64,000 nt of DNA from Paracoccus salsus (GTDB lineage: Bacteria > Pseudomonadota > Alphaproteobacteria > Rhodobacterales > Rhodobacteraceae), in the NCBI RefSeq assembly GCF_021556615.1, contig NZ_JAKGGD010000003.1:124001-188000 (forward strand). Reading direction: 5' to 3'. The notes beneath the pieces are model-generated. The model was not told where the DNA came from and searched no databases. It was given only the letters and a program-made list of their open reading frames with translations. Below are positions 56,299 through 64,000 of the stretch, one piece after another (the stretch's first letter is position 1; each line of letters starts with the position of its first letter). The position numbers and the translations under genes were made by a program.

Positions 56299-57246
56299 AT
56301 GCTGAACATGACGCGCCGCCTGCTTCTGGCCGCTGTCGCCGCCGCGCCGCTGATGGCCGGGGCGGTCCAGGCCGAAGGACTGATGACGATCATCGTCAAT
56401 GACCCTGCAAACCCGTACTGGTTCACCGAGGGCGAGGTTGCCAAGGCCACCGCCGAAGAGCTGGGCTACACCGCCAACGTTGCCGCCCACAAGGGCGACA
56501 CCAACGCCGAGAGCACGCTGATCGACACGGCCATCACGAACAAGTCGGTCGCGATCATCCTTGATCCGGCCAATGCCGATGGATCGGTCGGCGCGGTCAA
56601 GAAGGCCGTGGACGCCGGTATCCCGGTGTTCCTGGTCAATGCCGAGATCAATCAGGAAGGCCTGGCCAAGGCACAGCTTGTGTCCAACAACGCGCAGGGT
56701 GCCGCGCTTGGCGCACAGGCCTGGGTCGAAGCCGTGGGGGACAGCGGAAAATATGTGGAACTGTTCGGAAACCCGGCAGACAACAACGCCTTGACCCGTT
56801 CCAACGGCTTCGAGACCGTGCTGACGCAATATCCCGACCTCGAGAAGGTCGGTCGCGAGGTCGCCAACTGGGACCGGACGCAGGGCTATCAGAAGGCACA
56901 GTCGCTGCTGCAGGCCAATCCGGACGTGATCGGCGTCATCTCGGGCAATGACGAGATGGCGCTTGGTGCGATCGCCGCGCTGAAAGAGGCCGGCAAGCTC
57001 GATCAGGTCAAGGTGGGCGGCTTCGACGGCTCGCCCGATGCCGTCGAGGCCGTGAAGGCCGGAGAGATGCAGTACACCGTCCTGCAGCCGGTCGCGATCT
57101 TCTCGGCCGAGGCGGTCCGGCAGGCCGACAGCTTCATCAAGACCGGCGAAACCGGCGTCGACACCGAGAAGCAACTGTTCGACTGCCTGCTGATCACCAA
57201 GGACAACGCCGACAACTACACGGCCGCGTTCGTTCTCGGAGAATGA
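56299..57246 (+). CDS. eryG: Polyol/sugar ABC substrate-binding protein (EryG-like)
   Basis: 315 residues, periplasmic-binding protein type I. Signal peptide MLNMTRRLLLAAVAAAPLMA with a likely cut after VQA (about 25). The mature chain has NDPANPYWFTEGEVAKATAE, ILDPANADGSVGAVKKA and VISGNDEMALGAIAAL, whose asparagines and aspartates line the sugar site. It lies about 100 nt after the permease gene. An intrinsic terminator follows at 57254. Erythritol is the inferred ligand. Confidence 0.9.
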   Translation: MLNMTRRLLLAAVAAAPLMAGAVQAEGLMTIIVNDPANPYWFTEGEVAKATAEELGYTANVAAHKGDTNAESTLIDTAITNKSVAIILDPANADGSVGAVKKAVDAGIPVFLVNAEINQEGLAKAQLVSNNAQGAALGAQAWVEAVGDSGKYVELFGNPADNNALTRSNGFETVLTQYPDLEKVGREVANWDRTQGYQKAQSLLQANPDVIGVISGNDEMALGAIAALKEAGKLDQVKVGGFDGSPDAVEAVKAGEMQYTVLQPVAIFSAEAVRQADSFIKTGETGVDTEKQLFDCLLITKDNADNYTAAFVLGE

Positions 57247-57253
57247 TCCCGCA

Positions 57254-57277
57254 AGGGGCGCGGTTTTTCGCGCCCCT
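57254..57277 (+). terminator. Intrinsic terminator-like hairpin after the binding-protein gene
   Basis: Perfect 9-bp arms AGGGGCGCG/CGCGCCCCT with a T-rich 6-nt loop, 8 nt after the stop codon. The tail (CCTGC) has no T run. It may protect the 3' end and raise binding-protein levels over the later DeoR gene. Confidence 0.7.
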
Positions 57278-57348
57278 CCTGCATCCGGGTGCATCGCGGC
57301 CATGCATTTCGCTACCACGGTCGCAGCCGGATCTGTAAAGAACAGGCC

Positions 57349-58224
57349 ATGACCGAACCCAAGACGCCCAATCGCGACAGCCCGCCCGCCCGGATCGAGC
57401 GGCCGTTGAATGACGAACTGCCCAGCGACAGCCGGCAGGCCCGCCAGATCGCGCGCCGCCAACTCATCGCCGCCGCGGTGATGGCCGAGGGGACGATGCG
57501 CATCGAGGACCTGACCGAGCGCTTCGGCATCAGCCTGATGACCGCCCATCGCGACCTTGACGATCTGGCCGCCCGCGGGCTGCTGCGCAAGACGCGCGGC
57601 ATCGTTTCGGCCGCGCCGACCAGCCTGATCGAGGCCAGCGACGTCTATCGCGAGGCGCGGCAGGCGACCGAGAAATCCGCGATCGCCGCTGCCGCTGCCG
57701 CCTGCATCGAGCCCGGCCAGGCGGTGTTCTTCGACGACAGCACGACGGTGTTTCGGATGGCACCGCATCTCGCCGCCCGGGTGCCCCTGACCGCAATCAC
57801 CAACTCGATCACGCTGATGAATGCGCTCAAGGAGATCCGCGACCTGACGCTGCTGGGCCTTGGCGGCCAGTTTCACCATTGGTGCAACGCATTCATGGGC
57901 GCCGCGACAACCCAGCAGATCCGGCATCTACGTGCCGATCTGGCGTTCCTCTCCATGTCCGCGATCACCGACAACATGGTCTTTCATCAGTCGCCCGACA
58001 TGGTCGAGACCAAGCGCGCCATGTGGGCCAGCGCGGCGCGGCGCATCCTGCTGGCAGATCATACGAAATTCGGTCGCCGCGCGCTGCACGCGATGTGCCC
58101 GCTGGACGATTTCGACCTGGTGATCGTGGATGATCGCACGCCGCCGCGCCTTGTCGAGACGTTGCGCGACCGCGGGATCCGCGTCGAGGTGGCCCGCACA
58201 GGGCGGGACGACAGCACAGCCTAG
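57349..58224 (+). CDS. DeoR/GlpR-family regulator at the end of the importer unit
   Basis: 291 residues from the ATG at 57349. A 36-residue polar, proline- and arginine-rich N-terminal extension precedes the DeoR helix-turn-helix (RRQLIAAAVMAEGTMRIEDL, FGISLMTAHRDLDDLAARGL). The DeoRC domain includes FFDDSTTVFRMAPHLAAR and LLGLGGQFHHWCNAFMGAAT. It may respond to the sugar brought by the importer. It lies about 100 nt behind the binding-protein gene on the same strand. With eryD and the eryR-like gene this is the third regulator of the locus. Confidence 0.87.
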   Translation: MTEPKTPNRDSPPARIERPLNDELPSDSRQARQIARRQLIAAAVMAEGTMRIEDLTERFGISLMTAHRDLDDLAARGLLRKTRGIVSAAPTSLIEASDVYREARQATEKSAIAAAAAACIEPGQAVFFDDSTTVFRMAPHLAARVPLTAITNSITLMNALKEIRDLTLLGLGGQFHHWCNAFMGAATTQQIRHLRADLAFLSMSAITDNMVFHQSPDMVETKRAMWASAARRILLADHTKFGRRALHAMCPLDDFDLVIVDDRTPPRLVETLRDRGIRVEVARTGRDDSTA

Positions 58225-58273
58225 GCCGTGGACCACCCCGGCCGCGCCGGAACTGCGCCCGACGGCCCCGTCC

Positions 58274-58302
58274 TGAAAGGGCCCTGTGCCCGTGGCCCTT
58301 CA
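58274..58302. terminator. Hairpin between the convergent DeoR and ribH genes
   Basis: Arms TGAAAGGGCC and GGCCCTTCA pair with one bulged A around a 10-nt loop, midway in the 108-nt gap between the two convergent stops. It may serve both strands. T-tracts are weak. Confidence 0.5.
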
Positions 58303-58333
58303 GCCAGGCACGCCAGATTTCCGGGTTCGCTTA

Positions 58334-58807
58334 TCAGGCCGCCTCATCGCGCTGCTCGGCCTTCAGGCGCGCATCCAGGGCCAGAACCTGATGGACGGCC
58401 ACGGCGGCTTCGGCGCCCTTCGCAAGGAAATGCTCGCGGTAGAAGGCGCTGATCGTCGGAGTTTCCTGATAGTTGTGCGGGGTCAGCGAGACCGAGAAAC
58501 AGGGCACACCGGTGTCCAGCCCGACCGCCATCAACCCGTTGACCACGGCGCCAGCCACGAAATCATGGCGATAGATCCCGCCATCGACCACCAGCGCCGC
58601 CGCAACCACCGCGTCATAGCGCCCGGTTTGTGCAAGCTTCTTCGCCAGCAGCGGCATTTCAAACGCCCCGGGCACGTCGAACGGATCAATCCGGACACCC
58701 GGGATCAGCCGTGCGGCCTCGGTCGCGAAACCTGCATGCGCTCGGTCCACGATATCTGCGTGCCAGGATGCCTTCACGAAGGCGATGCGCGGATTGTTGG
58801 CGGTCAT
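58334..58807 (-). CDS. ribH2: 6,7-dimethyl-8-ribityllumazine synthase, type II
   Basis: 157 residues. It condenses dihydroxybutanone phosphate with the ribitylamino-uracil, the next-to-last step of riboflavin synthesis. VPGAFEMPLLAKKL (44-57), VVDGGIYRHDFVAGAVVNGL (73-92) and VPCFSVSLTPHNYQE match the RibH2 (decameric, Brucella BLS-like) branch rather than icosahedral RibH1. It stands alone, without other rib genes, behind an FMN riboswitch, as ribH2 does in Brucella and rhizobia. Confidence 0.92.
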   Translation of the reverse strand: MTANNPRIAFVKASWHADIVDRAHAGFATEAARLIPGVRIDPFDVPGAFEMPLLAKKLAQTGRYDAVVAAALVVDGGIYRHDFVAGAVVNGLMAVGLDTGVPCFSVSLTPHNYQETPTISAFYREHFLAKGAEAAVAVHQVLALDARLKAEQRDEAA

Positions 58808-58883
58808 TCAGGAGCACTCCGTTGAAACAGCGTCAGGTCCCAGAGCACGAACCTTGACCGTCCCGCGCGACTGGGCCGGCCTC

Positions 58884-59006
58884 GGCTCTCTTCCATCCGG
58901 ACCATACCGTCGGCCCCGGAATTTCACCGGATCTGCGGACCCTTCCAGCGGTAAGGCGCTCGCGGGCTGTCACCGCCGGTGGGGACTTTCACCCCGCCCT
59001 GAGAAC
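58884..59006 (-). ncRNA. FMN riboswitch (RFN element) controlling ribH2
   Basis: Read on the minus strand, it opens with GGGCGGGGTGAAAGTCCCC ACCGGCGGTGA, then AGCCCGCGAGCGCC, CAGATCCGGTGAAATTCCGG, GCCGACGGTATGGTCCGGAT and GAAGAGAG, the conserved helices and junctions of the RFN fold in correct order. About 75 nt separate it from the ribH2 ATG. The GGAGTGCTCC just before the start codon could be part of a ribosome-site-sequestering expression platform. FMN should lower RibH2 synthesis. Confidence 0.93.
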
Positions 59007-59121
59007 ATGGATCCGATATCATGGCCTTTCGCGACCGCCAATATCACCGTTGCGGCAGAAATGCTGGAGATACGCGGCAGCAGGCTGACCGCGCGCGAAG
59101 TGGTCGACGGAGTGCCGCAAC

Positions 59122-59180
59122 CGCGCGCGAAGCGCGCGCCTTGCCCAGCGGCAGCGACCGGGGCGGGCCTGGCCCGCCCC
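59122..59180 (-). terminator. Two GC-rich hairpins after the eut operon
   Basis: Stem GGGGCGGGC/GCCCGCCCC with a 3-nt loop (59160-59180) and stem CGCGCGC/GCGCGCG with loop GAA (59122-59138) lie 43-100 nt past the eutE stop on the minus strand, before the riboswitch. There is no T-tract. They probably separate the eut transcript from ribH2. The remaining bases 59007-59121 show nothing I recognise. Confidence 0.5.
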
Positions 59181-59222
59181 GCCCCCGGCCTTTGGGCTGT
59201 CCGGCGCTGCGTCGCGCCCCGT

Positions 59223-60212
59223 TCAGCGCAGGGCGATGACCGCGACACAGTCTCCGGTCTGGATCAGACCGGGGAAATGACGGGCAGCGATCACCCCGTC
59301 GCGATTGGCCAGCACATCAACAGGCTCCACGCCGGTCCGGTCCGGGGGCCAGATCCGCGCGATCGGCTGGTCCTTTCTGACCGCGTCGCCCAGATCGGCC
59401 AGCGGGTGCATCAGCCCATCCCGTGTGGCGAAATGGAAGCAATCATCCCCCGGCATGTCCAGCATCACGCTGTCTTCGGGCAACTCGACCGCTCCGGAAA
59501 GGATTCCTGCGTGCCGCAGCACGTTCCTTGCCCCGCGGACGGCGATTTCGGACGATCGCGCGGTCGCGGTCCCACCGCCTCCCAGTTCGGTCGTCACGAA
59601 GACCTTGCCCTGCGCCTCGACCGTGGTGTCGAACATCCCGACCGCATCGATTTCCAGCATCATCATCGTGTAGGGCGCACCGAAAGCCTTGACCGCCTCG
59701 ACGCATTTCGCCTGCTGCGCCTTGTCCTCGAGATAATGTGCCGCAGCATAGGGCAGGAAATCCAGAGTCTTGCCGCCAGAATGATAGTCCAGAACGATAT
59801 CGGCCATCGGCACCAGCACATGCGCGAAATAATGCGCGATCTTGTGGCTGGGCGATCCATCCGGCCGGCCCGGAAAGATGCGGTTCAGGTTCTTGTGGTC
59901 GATCGGGCTGACCCTGGCCGCGGCCCGGAAGGCAGGATAGTTCATGTAGGGCACGATGATGACCCGACCGGTGATGTCGGAAGGCTCGATCTCCCACGCC
60001 AGTTGCTGCAGCGCGATCGGTCCCTCGTATTCGTCGCCATGGTTGCCGCCCGTCAGCAGCGCCGTCGGACCCTCGCCGTTGGCAATGACGGTGATCGGTA
60101 TCATGACGCTGCCCCAGGCGCTGTCATTGCGCGAATAGGGCAGCCGCAGGAATCCATGCGTCTTGCCCTGCCCGTCCAGCGGGATCGTCGGGCTTATCGG
60201 GTTCGCGTTCAT
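59223..60212 (-). CDS. eutE: N-alpha-acetyl-L-2,4-diaminobutyrate deacetylase (DoeB/EutE)
   Basis: 329 residues, succinylglutamate desuccinylase/aspartoacylase (M14-like) fold. Zinc ligands are in GGNHGDEYEG (about 55-64) and VLDYHSGGKTLDF (near 158-170), and VTTELGGGGTATARS carries the catalytic glutamate region. It removes acetate from N-alpha-acetyl-diaminobutyrate made by EutD/DoeA. The gene overlaps eutD by 4 nt. Pathway assignment is firm from the complete eutABCD neighbourhood. Confidence 0.93.
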   Translation of the reverse strand: MNANPISPTIPLDGQGKTHGFLRLPYSRNDSAWGSVMIPITVIANGEGPTALLTGGNHGDEYEGPIALQQLAWEIEPSDITGRVIIVPYMNYPAFRAAARVSPIDHKNLNRIFPGRPDGSPSHKIAHYFAHVLVPMADIVLDYHSGGKTLDFLPYAAAHYLEDKAQQAKCVEAVKAFGAPYTMMMLEIDAVGMFDTTVEAQGKVFVTTELGGGGTATARSSEIAVRGARNVLRHAGILSGAVELPEDSVMLDMPGDDCFHFATRDGLMHPLADLGDAVRKDQPIARIWPPDRTGVEPVDVLANRDGVIAARHFPGLIQTGDCVAVIALR

Positions 60213-61408
60213 TCCTTCACCAGCATCTTGCGGGGCAGGCTGCAGAACAATTCCGGATCGCCTTCCTCGGTGATGATGATCGACTCGGTCGTCTCATAGC
60301 CCCAGTCCTCCATCCACAGGCCGGTCATGAAGTGGAACGTCATGCCTGGCTTCAGCTCGGACCGGTCGCCCCGGCGCAGCGACATGGTGCGCTCGCCCCA
60401 GTCGGGCGGATAGCTGAGACCGATCGGATAACCGGTGCGGTTGTCCTTGACGATGCCATAGCGGTCCAGCACGGTGAAGAAGGCAGCCGCAACATCCTCG
60501 CAGGTGTTGCCGGCGCGGGCGGCCGACAACCCGGCATCCATGCCCTCCAGCACGGCCTTTTCAGCGTCCAGCATCTTCTGCGGCGGACGGCCCAGGAAGA
60601 TCGTTCGGGACAATGGCACATGGTAGCGCTGGAAACAGCCGGCGATCTCGAAGAAGGTGCCCTCGTTCACCTTCATCGGCTGGTCGTCCCAGGTCAGGTG
60701 GGGCGCCGATGCGTCCGGCCCCGAGGGCAGCAGCGGCACGATCGCGGGATAGTCCCCGCCATGACCCGACCATTCGTCATAGCGCAGCCCGGCGTCATAG
60801 ATCTCGGCCACCAGATCGCATTTGCGCATCCCGACCTCGACCTTGTCGGCGATGCGGCGATGCATGCGCTCCACGATCCGCGCGGCCTTGCGCATGTATT
60901 CCAGTTCCTTGGGAGTCTTGACCGCGCGCTGCCAGTTCACCAGTCCGGTGGCATCCAGGATCTGCGCCTCGGGCAGGCCATGGACCAGCCGCTCATGCGC
61001 CTTGGCGGAATACCAGTAATTGTCCATCTCGACGCCGATGAAGCCGCGATGCCAGTCGCGGTCGGCCAGTTGGGCCCAAAGGTAATCCATCGGATGACGT
61101 TCGACCGACTGCACATAGTAATCGGGATAGCCGATGATGTATTCGTCCGGCATCCACACGGTTCGCAACGCGCCCTGGCCATCCTGCCCGCGTCCGAACC
61201 AGATCGGCGGCCCCTCGGGCCCGACGATGACGCATTGATGGACATAGAACGACCATCCGTCATAGCCGGTCAGCCAGGCCATGTTCGAGGGATCCGATAC
61301 GATCAGCAGGTCGAGGCCAAGCTTGGCCATGCTGGAGCGGGTCTTGCGCAGGCGTTCCTCGTATTCGGCGGTCGAGAAGCGCTCGGGCGTTCTTTGCAGT
61401 TCTGGCAT
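60209..61408 (-). CDS. eutD: Ectoine hydrolase (DoeA/EutD)
   Basis: 399 residues, creatinase/M24 pita-bread fold. The N-terminal domain has LLIVSDPSNMAWLTGYDGWSF (about 33-53). The C-terminal domain has HGGDYPAIVPLLPSG and HLTWDDQPMKVNEGTFFEI and ends with GMTFHFMTGLWMEDWG. The usual two aspartate metal ligands are not both present, as in creatinase-like members. It opens the ectoine ring to N-acetyl-diaminobutyrate. Start ATG directly abuts the eutC stop; the tail overlaps eutE. Confidence 0.93.
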   Translation of the reverse strand: MPELQRTPERFSTAEYEERLRKTRSSMAKLGLDLLIVSDPSNMAWLTGYDGWSFYVHQCVIVGPEGPPIWFGRGQDGQGALRTVWMPDEYIIGYPDYYVQSVERHPMDYLWAQLADRDWHRGFIGVEMDNYWYSAKAHERLVHGLPEAQILDATGLVNWQRAVKTPKELEYMRKAARIVERMHRRIADKVEVGMRKCDLVAEIYDAGLRYDEWSGHGGDYPAIVPLLPSGPDASAPHLTWDDQPMKVNEGTFFEIAGCFQRYHVPLSRTIFLGRPPQKMLDAEKAVLEGMDAGLSAARAGNTCEDVAAAFFTVLDRYGIVKDNRTGYPIGLSYPPDWGERTMSLRRGDRSELKPGMTFHFMTGLWMEDWGYETTESIIITEEGDPELFCSLPRKMLVKE

Positions 61409-62377
61409 TCAAGTCTCTTCTGAAAACGCGGCAAGCGCGTGGGTGGCAATGGCAGTGTCCTGCACACCCGTGCCCGTCAGATCGGCAATCGTGATCTGAT
61501 CGGGCCCGGTGCGTCCGGGATGCCGGCCGATGATGATATCGCCCAGCTCCGGGATGATTTCGTTTTGTCCGAGCAGCCCCGCGTCGATCGCGGCGCGCAG
61601 TTCGCCCATCAGCATGGTCTGGCTGACGCGGTCGGCCACATACAGGTCGGCGCGGTCCAGGCACTGCGGATCCAGCTCGTTCTTGCCGGGCTGATCGCTG
61701 CCCATGGCGGTCACATGCTGGCCGGGCCGCAGCCATTCGGCGCGCAGGATCGGCTGGCTGGCAGGCGTCGTGGTCACGATGACGTCGCCGAAGCTCGCAG
61801 CAGCGGCCGGGTCTTGCTCGGCCCGGACGGTCAGCCCGTCGCCGCACATGTCCGCCGCCAGAGCCTCGGCTTTCGCCGGGTCGCGCGCCCAGATCACCGC
61901 TTCGGCAATCGGGCGGACCAGCCTGAGCGCCTGCAACTGCATCCGCGCCTGAAGCCCGGCGCCAAAGATCGACGCGCGGGAGGAGTCCTTGCGCGACAGA
62001 TGCCGGGCCGCGACGCCGCCCGCCGCGGCGGTCCGCACATCGGTCAGATATCCATTGTCCAGCAGCACCGCCTGGACCCGTCCCGTCGCGGATGAAAGCA
62101 CCACCATCAGCCCCGAGGTCGAAGGCAGACCCTTGGCGGGATTGTCGAAGAATCCGGGCGACAACTTGACCGCGAACCCTGCGAGCCCGGGCACATAGGC
62201 TGTCTTCACGTCCAGTTCGCCATTCACGTCGGGCATGTGCATCGACAGGATCGGCGGCATGACGACGCCGCCCCTCGCCAGCGCGGCGAAGGCGTCCTCG
62301 ATCACGCGGATCGCGGCCTCGTCCAGTTGAACCCGGTCGCGCAGCTGGTCTTCGGTCAGGATCCGGATATCGCTCAT
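61409..62377 (-). CDS. eutC: Ectoine utilisation protein EutC (ornithine cyclodeaminase family)
   Basis: 322 residues. Rossmann motif IFGAGLQARMQLQALRLV (about 137-154), LSPGFFDNPAKGLPSTSGLMV in the substrate domain, and GDIIIGRHPGRTGPDQITI near the C-terminus match the OCD/mu-crystallin family. In hydroxyectoine users EutC works with EutB and EutA to convert the hydroxylated compound towards ectoine-pathway intermediates; the chemistry is not fully settled. It overlaps eutB by 4 nt. Confidence 0.9.
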   Translation of the reverse strand: MSDIRILTEDQLRDRVQLDEAAIRVIEDAFAALARGGVVMPPILSMHMPDVNGELDVKTAYVPGLAGFAVKLSPGFFDNPAKGLPSTSGLMVVLSSATGRVQAVLLDNGYLTDVRTAAAGGVAARHLSRKDSSRASIFGAGLQARMQLQALRLVRPIAEAVIWARDPAKAEALAADMCGDGLTVRAEQDPAAAASFGDVIVTTTPASQPILRAEWLRPGQHVTAMGSDQPGKNELDPQCLDRADLYVADRVSQTMLMGELRAAIDAGLLGQNEIIPELGDIIIGRHPGRTGPDQITIADLTGTGVQDTAIATHALAAFSEET

Positions 62378-63330
62378 CTTTCGCCCCTCACGATCGCGGC
62401 GTGGCGGGCGGGGTCGATATTCTGGCCGGACAGGATCAGAACCAGCGGGCCTTGCTCGGCCCGCAGCTTGCCGGCGATCACGGCTGCGGCGCCGACGGCG
62501 GCCGCACCCTCGACGGTTTCGCCATCCTCAAGCGCCAGATGACGGATGCCGGCGGCGATCTCATCCTCGGTCAGCAGGATCAGATCGTCCATCAGATCGC
62601 GCACCATGGCGAAGGTCAGGCGGTTCTGCATCCCGATCCCTCCCCCGAGGGAATCGGCGAGTGTCTCAAGCTCTTCGACCTGGACAGGCCTGCCTGCCTC
62701 AAGGCTGGCGGCCATCGCAGCGCCGCGTTCCATGCTGATGCCGACAATCCGGATATCGGGACGCAGCGACTTCACCGCCAGCGCCACGCCGGCCAGCAGG
62801 CCGCCACCCGACAGCGGGACGGCGATCGTCGCGGCGTCCGGGATCTGCTCGATGATCTCCAGTCCCAGCGTTCCCTGCCCGGCGATCACATCCGGGTGGT
62901 CAAAGGGCGGGATCAGCGCAAAGCCCTCATCGCGTTTCAGGCGACGCGCTTCCTCGAAAGCCTCGTCCTGACTGGCGCCGATGACGCGCGCCTCGGCGCC
63001 CAGCGCCTCGATCGCCGCCAGCTTGTTTCCCGGCACCAGCCGTGACACGCAGATCACCGCCGGCATCCCCAGTTGGCGCGCGGCATGGGCCAGGGCGCGG
63101 CCATGATTGCCGGTCGAAGCGGTCGTGACGCCGGCCACGTCGCTCAGTCGTGCCGCAGCATTCGACGCGCCGCGCAGCTTGAATGCGCCGGTTTCCTGAC
63201 GGTGTTCGCATTTCAGCCAGACCGGACCGCCCGCCAACCGGGAAAGCCCCGGCGAAGCCTTGATCGGCGTCACCCGGATCATGTCGCCGATACGCTCGGC
63301 CGCGGCGGTCACATCGTCGAGCGTCACCAC
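62374..63330 (-). CDS. eutB: Hydroxyectoine utilisation dehydratase EutB (threonine dehydratase family)
   Basis: 318 residues, PLP fold type II. The Schiff-base lysine is Lys51 in ETGAFKLRGASNA, the phosphate-binding loop is SGGGLLAGVALAV, and asparagine in STGNHGRALA contacts PLP. Length and setting distinguish it from biosynthetic IlvA, which carries a C-terminal ACT domain. It overlaps eutC by 4 nt and eutA by 7 nt, so the operon is tightly coupled. Confidence 0.92.
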   Translation of the reverse strand: MVTLDDVTAAAERIGDMIRVTPIKASPGLSRLAGGPVWLKCEHRQETGAFKLRGASNAAARLSDVAGVTTASTGNHGRALAHAARQLGMPAVICVSRLVPGNKLAAIEALGAEARVIGASQDEAFEEARRLKRDEGFALIPPFDHPDVIAGQGTLGLEIIEQIPDAATIAVPLSGGGLLAGVALAVKSLRPDIRIVGISMERGAAMAASLEAGRPVQVEELETLADSLGGGIGMQNRLTFAMVRDLMDDLILLTEDEIAAGIRHLALEDGETVEGAAAVGAAAVIAGKLRAEQGPLVLILSGQNIDPARHAAIVRGER

Positions 63331-64000
63331 GTGCGGACCTCGAACAGCCTGCCCGGCCCCGTCGCAGGGATTCTTGCAAGGTCCAGCATCGACCAGAACA
63401 GCGCCAGATTCGAACTGACCACGGGCTTGCCCAGGCGTTCCTCGATCCGGTCGATCACCGAAACCGCAGGCAGCGCCGTGCAGGACATGAACAGCGCCTG
63501 TGCATCCGGGTGGTCGGATTCCAGCGCGAAATCCAGGATCTCGTCGCCAGGCAGCAGCGCCATGTCGCGATCATCGGCATGCCCCATCGACTGGCGCGAC
63601 ACGACCTTGAGCCCATTCGCCTCGAAATGGTCGCCCACCAGATCGGTGGTCTCGGGCAGATAGGGGGTCATGAGGGCGATCCGATGAACCCCCAGCGCCT
63701 CGAAGCCGCGCAGCGCGGCGGCGACAGGCGTGCTGATCGGGGCGCGGCCGCCGATGGCCTGCTGCACGCCATCACCCAGCACGGCCGAGGCGGACGTGCA
63801 GCCGAACCCGATGCCCTTCAATTCGACCCCGGGCACAAGCAGATCGGCCGCAGCTTTCAGATGCGGGCCGGTCCGGCGGAGGTTCTCGGCGGTGGTGGGA
63901 TTCTCGAAGGCGATCCGGGTGACATGCAGCCGGCAATCGGGCGGAAACAACCGCGCGGCATCGCCCTCGATCGTCAGATCGGTGGCCAGGGCGATCAGCC
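63324..64000 (-). CDS. eutA: Ectoine utilisation protein EutA (Asp/Glu racemase or maleate isomerase family), 5' end beyond the window
   Basis: The 225 codons in view run off the right edge. The frame continues past the internal ATG at 63950 with LIALATDLTIEGDAARLFPP, which belongs to the conserved family N-terminus, so that ATG is not the start. Two catalytic cysteines of the Asp/Glu racemase fold are in GFGCTSASAVLGDG and FMSCTALPAVSVI. Family length is about 250, so about 25-30 residues are missing. It heads eutABCDE. The transporter genes (uehABC), enuR regulator and doeC/doeD may lie further right. Confidence 0.88.
   Translation of the reverse strand, partial: LIALATDLTIEGDAARLFPPDCRLHVTRIAFENPTTAENLRRTGPHLKAAADLLVPGVELKGIGFGCTSASAVLGDGVQQAIGGRAPISTPVAAALRGFEALGVHRIALMTPYLPETTDLVGDHFEANGLKVVSRQSMGHADDRDMALLPGDEILDFALESDHPDAQALFMSCTALPAVSVIDRIEERLGKPVVSSNLALFWSMLDLARIPATGPGRLFEVRTW

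Noticed and set aside
55816..57927. 703-codon open frame antisense to the permease, binding protein and DeoR genes
   Set aside because: It spans three well-supported genes and an intergenic terminator. Composition is typical of antisense shadow frames.
59007..59121. Small gene on the plus strand beside the riboswitch
   Set aside because: A frame beginning MDPISWPFATANITV looks protein-like for about 40 residues, but it then enters the GC hairpins and has no ribosome site or known relative.

Overview
The window looks like chromosome of a high-GC alphaproteobacterium of the Rhodobacterales, most like Paracoccus or Rhodobacter relatives. The grounds are uniformly GC-rich coding sequence, a suf cluster carrying YIP1-type membrane proteins, a perfect CtrA-type box in front of comM, a ScfR/PccR-family acyl-CoA regulator, and intergenic GC-rich hairpins of the kind common in this order. 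The species assignment is inference. I see no tRNA, rRNA, CRISPR array, insertion sequence or prophage.

Bases 1-41,000 are mostly housekeeping. On the minus strand lies the iron-sulfur assembly set coaBC - cysteine desulfurase - sufB - sufC - sufD - two YIP1 proteins. Then come comM, gshB, yraN, rsmI, an LpoA-like lipoprotein, glnD, murJ, a rhomboid-fold protein without the catalytic residues, trpS, pyrC-pyrE, dnaB, an MFS exporter, scfR, a coupled M23 peptidase and bactofilin pair, a fumarylacetoacetase-fold hydrolase with an SDR, coaD, a CBS protein, and valine-degradation genes (mmsA, and further on acyl-CoA dehydrogenase - 3-hydroxyisobutyryl-CoA hydrolase - mmsB), followed by tig.

Bases 41,000-58,200 are an erythritol/tetritol catabolic region. 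Minus-strand genes eryA-eryB-eryC-Fe-ADH-eryD should convert erythritol to L-erythrulose-1-phosphate. A second minus-strand unit (DeoR regulator - eryH - eryI - class I FBPase - CbbA-type aldolase) should carry this on to D-erythrose-4-phosphate and possibly to sedoheptulose or fructose phosphates. A plus-strand ABC importer (DUF2291 protein, ATPase, permease, binding protein) with a further DeoR regulator lies opposite eryA. Between the two enzyme units is the wreck of a transketolase gene, which makes the neighbouring aldolase/phosphatase pair especially interesting.

Bases 58,200-64,000 hold a stand-alone type II lumazine synthase gene behind a clear FMN riboswitch, and then the ectoine/hydroxyectoine degradation operon eutA-eutB-eutC-eutD(doeA)-eutE(doeB), whose first gene runs off the right edge.

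The best candidates for something new are: the joining of FBPase and aldolase to the erythritol pathway beside a dead transketolase gene; the extra iron-ADH-family gene inside the ery operon; a possible shared operator at two ery promoters; and a matching ScfR-type TTTGCAAA repeat with identical spacing in front of scfR and mmsA.
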